A DNA stretch of 64,000 nucleotides. Origin: Morella rubra. Its lineage: Eukaryota; Streptophyta; Magnoliopsida; Fagales; Myricaceae. Numbering within the stretch: the first letter of the stretch is position 1; each line of letters starts with the position of its first letter. Of the stretch, positions 58,985 to 64,000 are shown one piece after another. Where the stretch lies: NCBI GenBank assembly GCA_003952965.2, contig CM025851.1, positions 18,792,439 through 18,856,438 of the forward strand, given 5' to 3'. The position numbers and the translations under genes were made by a program. Under the pieces are notes generated by a model that saw only the letters and a program-made list of their open reading frames with translations, was not told where the DNA came from and made no database searches.

Positions 58985-61630
58985 CCCTAAAATTTTTCTT
59001 TAATAGGTATATTTAAAAAATATTTAATGATAAGGCCTCAAAAAAATTTTGTATACAGTTTTAGTTAATTAATTTTTATATTATAAAGATCTCCTTGATA
59101 AAATAAAAGGAACCATTAACTCTTCACTTATTTATAAAGTCTCCTTTATTAGAGCATCATCAACCCTATAAAGTCTAGTTAATTAATTGTTATTCTATAA
59201 AGAGGCCTATTAAATCTCTTTGATTGAAGAAATCATTAACTATTCAACATTTATAAAGTATATTGATCTCTTTGTTTAAAAAATATCAATTGCAAATTGA
59301 TTCAAACAAAATTTTAGAAAATCAATCCTATAAAATCTTCTTAGATTAGTTGGCAATTGATTCGAGAAATCATATAAAATCTCACACCTGATTCATTTAA
59401 TTCTTTTTACTGTTACTTGACAAACAAAAATAATTCGTAGCTGTTTATACCATCTAATCTATTAATATTTTACCATTGTATGCATTAATTAACAACTAAA
59501 AATCTATCTTTAAAAGGACTTAATCTATAAACCATTTGATAATTACATGAGACAATATTTGGATTGCTTGTTAAGTACAAAAACTACTTTAAAATCCTCT
59601 CAACCATCCTATTTTTTCTCCTCATTTATTGATGCTTCTAACTCTTATCTTTGGCATCAATATCACTCGTCGTCACCAAAGTTCAAATGCTATTATTCTA
59701 AACTTTTTATTTTATGTTTTATTTGTTGTAGTTATGATTATTTTGTTTTGTATTTTTGGTTTTTTTATTTAATTTGAAAAAGGTGAAAATTTTTGGACGA
59801 AGATGACTTAAAAAAATATTATCATGTACTTGAAAATGTTTTAAAACATGAATATTATATTAATATTTATGGTTTAGATTTATTTTTAAAATATTGAAAG
59901 TGTTAAAGAAAGATTTTAAAAATAAAGACTGACCTCGTACTTATACCATAATGTTTGCAATCACCTAGGCATCCTTAGGGGCAATTTAACATGTAAACTG
60001 ATTCGATTCTCTTGATGGATCCAAACCATCTTGTCTTCAGTTTTTCCTGGGCCAAGCAGATTTAGTCCAATTAAAACTAAACCAGAAGTGACGTTCTAAT
60101 TGATGAAATGGGACTGTAAGCACCGCATGTTGCCCCGTCATTTTCAACAATAAGGACAACGGCATCCTCCCTCGTCCAAGTCGAGCTGGATAAGCCCGCT
60201 ACGTGGACATCGCGGGACTTGTAGTCAACCAATAATGCTTCTTTGGTCGTTCTCAATCATTACACGGATTTCTTTTTTCTTTTTTCTTTTTTTCTTAAGA
60301 TTGCACGGATTTCCATTCAGCCCAAACAGAAGAAAAAAGAAAGAAAAAGCATATCTGCCTTTCCGCAATCTCTATTGTTTTTTTCTTCTAAGGAATATAT
60401 TAATCTCCTTGCCTGCACTAAATGACATAATTGTCCCCAATTCGATTGCATAACTACACGTTTCCTTGGCCTTTTTATCATGGCTTCATAGGGGGCTGCA
60501 ACTTGTATCGCATGTTATAATTTTCATATTTAAAATTTTTGAGAGGAAATTTTTTGAATCTGACTTTTAATAAAGTTACTAAAAAATTTGAAATTTATTT
60601 GATAAGAAAAGCTATTGGAGTTAGTGAAAATGTGTTGATAGGTTAATAGAGTTTTTATATTTGATAGGAGATTGAGGTTTTATTAGGGTTCCTAAAAAAA
60701 TTTAGATAGTATGAGTTAATGGAGATTTAGTTTTCTTGGGATCTGTTAAAACGTATAGATAAAAAGGAGTGGACGTGGATTTTGAAAATAAAAAAGGTTA
60801 ATAGATTTTCTTATTTGATGAAAAAAAATTGAAAATTCAAAAAATTCTCTAAAAAGAGAGCACTCTTAAGAGTTTGAAGAATAGATAGATGGGATCTTGA
60901 AGAATATAGAAATTGAAATAAAATATAATTGAAGTCTAAAGAAAATGAACTCCTAGTCCAACTAAATAACTTCTAAAAGTATTTTAATTTCAAAAAAATA
61001 ATCTTTTACACTCAGTTCAGTTTTATATTTGACACAATCATTGATTATTAAAAGGCTTAATTAAAATATATCTCTCTGTGTCCAAATCCTTAGTACACAT
61101 AAATATTTTCTTTACGACAAGTTTCTTTGAATAAAAAATTTATTAAATATAGATTTATAGTTTTCTTTTTCGAGAAGTCGTATATACTCAACCCTTTTGA
61201 ATTGTGACCACATAAAATGTAAATAATAATTAAAGCATATTAACTTATTTATTGAAAAAGGACAAAGCCGCTGGGCATTTTAGTAAATTAGAGCCATTTC
61301 GTGGGGATTCTGTTACGAAAACAAAAACCAATACGTGCAGCGCCCAAACATTTGGCAGCCACTGAACATGCGCAAATCTTGATTGGACGCTGAGACCCTC
61401 AATTTATCTGCGGCCCCCACTGTCTTTGATATCCAGAAACGCGCACAAACTCGACGTACGAGACGATCAACTCAGCGCTCTCCGTCCTCACCCACCCAGC
61501 AAACACATATTTGTAGACTTCTTCTCATACCGACGCTTCAATTGCCCCCGGTGCATTAGGCCAGTAGCATCTCCTTCGGGACCCACCGGCGGTTCTGTTT
61601 GTGGTTTTTGATCCGACAGCGGGAGAGAAG
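58985..61630. other. Spacer and upstream region of the CIPK gene
   Basis: Mostly AT-rich DNA with no supported gene. Frames near 59547 and 60235 are hydrophobic by-products of T-rich DNA. From about 61310 the sequence becomes GC-richer and should contain the promoter and 5' untranslated region of the kinase gene starting at 61631. I cannot place its transcription start. Confidence 0.4.
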
Positions 61631-63946
<2,316 letters not shown>

Positions 63947-64000
63947 TAACTAACTAACTTTTCTTTTCACTTAAAGCTCTTACTTATTGGGTGTCTTGAA

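Overview
This window is plant nuclear DNA from a flowering plant, most probably a woody eudicot. It has spliced genes with GT-AG introns, AT-rich intergenic DNA, and plant LINE, Copia, Gypsy-type, CACTA and hAT elements. I cannot name the species. Only three host genes are supported. They are a DHHC palmitoyltransferase (564-12801, + strand, seven exons, 308 aa), a small two-membrane-span protein of unknown function (16627-16935, - strand, 102 aa), and the first four exons of a CBL-interacting protein kinase closest to CIPK9 (61631-63943, + strand, running off the right edge). Most other long open frames are pieces of transposable elements or chance frames.

Layout. 1-12801: palmitoyltransferase gene. 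Its sixth intron is 8.95 kb because a 5.84-kb L1-type LINE (5736-11577, antisense, perfect 14-bp target duplication) sits in it. 12802-20456: gene-poor spacer with an antisense solo LTR (13604-14902), a small poly(A) retroposon (15106-15445) and the small membrane-protein gene. 20457-49902: one old Copia element whose two diverged LTRs lie about 29 kb apart because it has been filled with later insertions. 49974-56392: a separate 6.4-kb CACTA element with clean ends and an extraordinary density of a TCCGGACGG-like motif. 56396-61630: spacer with a CACTA-like remnant, MITEs and a long inverted repeat. 61631-64000: CIPK gene.

The Copia block is the most instructive part. Target-site duplications that can be read directly give the insertion order. 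Copia (outermost) received a hAT MITE (CTCTTAAC/T) and a 3.3-kb solo LTR (GTTCA) in gag, a 187-bp solo LTR (GCTGA) in its 3' LTR, and a 22.6-kb CACTA insertion (ATG) in pol. Inside the CACTA are a second 3.2-kb solo LTR (TTGGC), solo LTR C (TTATG), solo LTR B (GCAAA) inside C, a 5.25-kb hAT transposon (GTTGTGAG) inside B, and an 836-bp Gypsy-like fragment inside the hAT transposase gene. Two further solo LTRs also lie in the CACTA: B-prime (CAAAT) and F (ATATT). The deepest branch is six layers.

I see no operon, CRISPR, rRNA or tRNA gene. The host genes show no obvious functional link to one another. The candidate for an undescribed system is the CACTA at 49974-56392. It keeps an N-terminal transposase fragment, a plant-transposon-protein ORF with a partly duplicated coiled-coil ORF, terminal GTCACC repeats, and dozens of TCCGGACGG-type motifs. 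All coordinates were read by eye. Family names come from recognised motifs, not from database searches.
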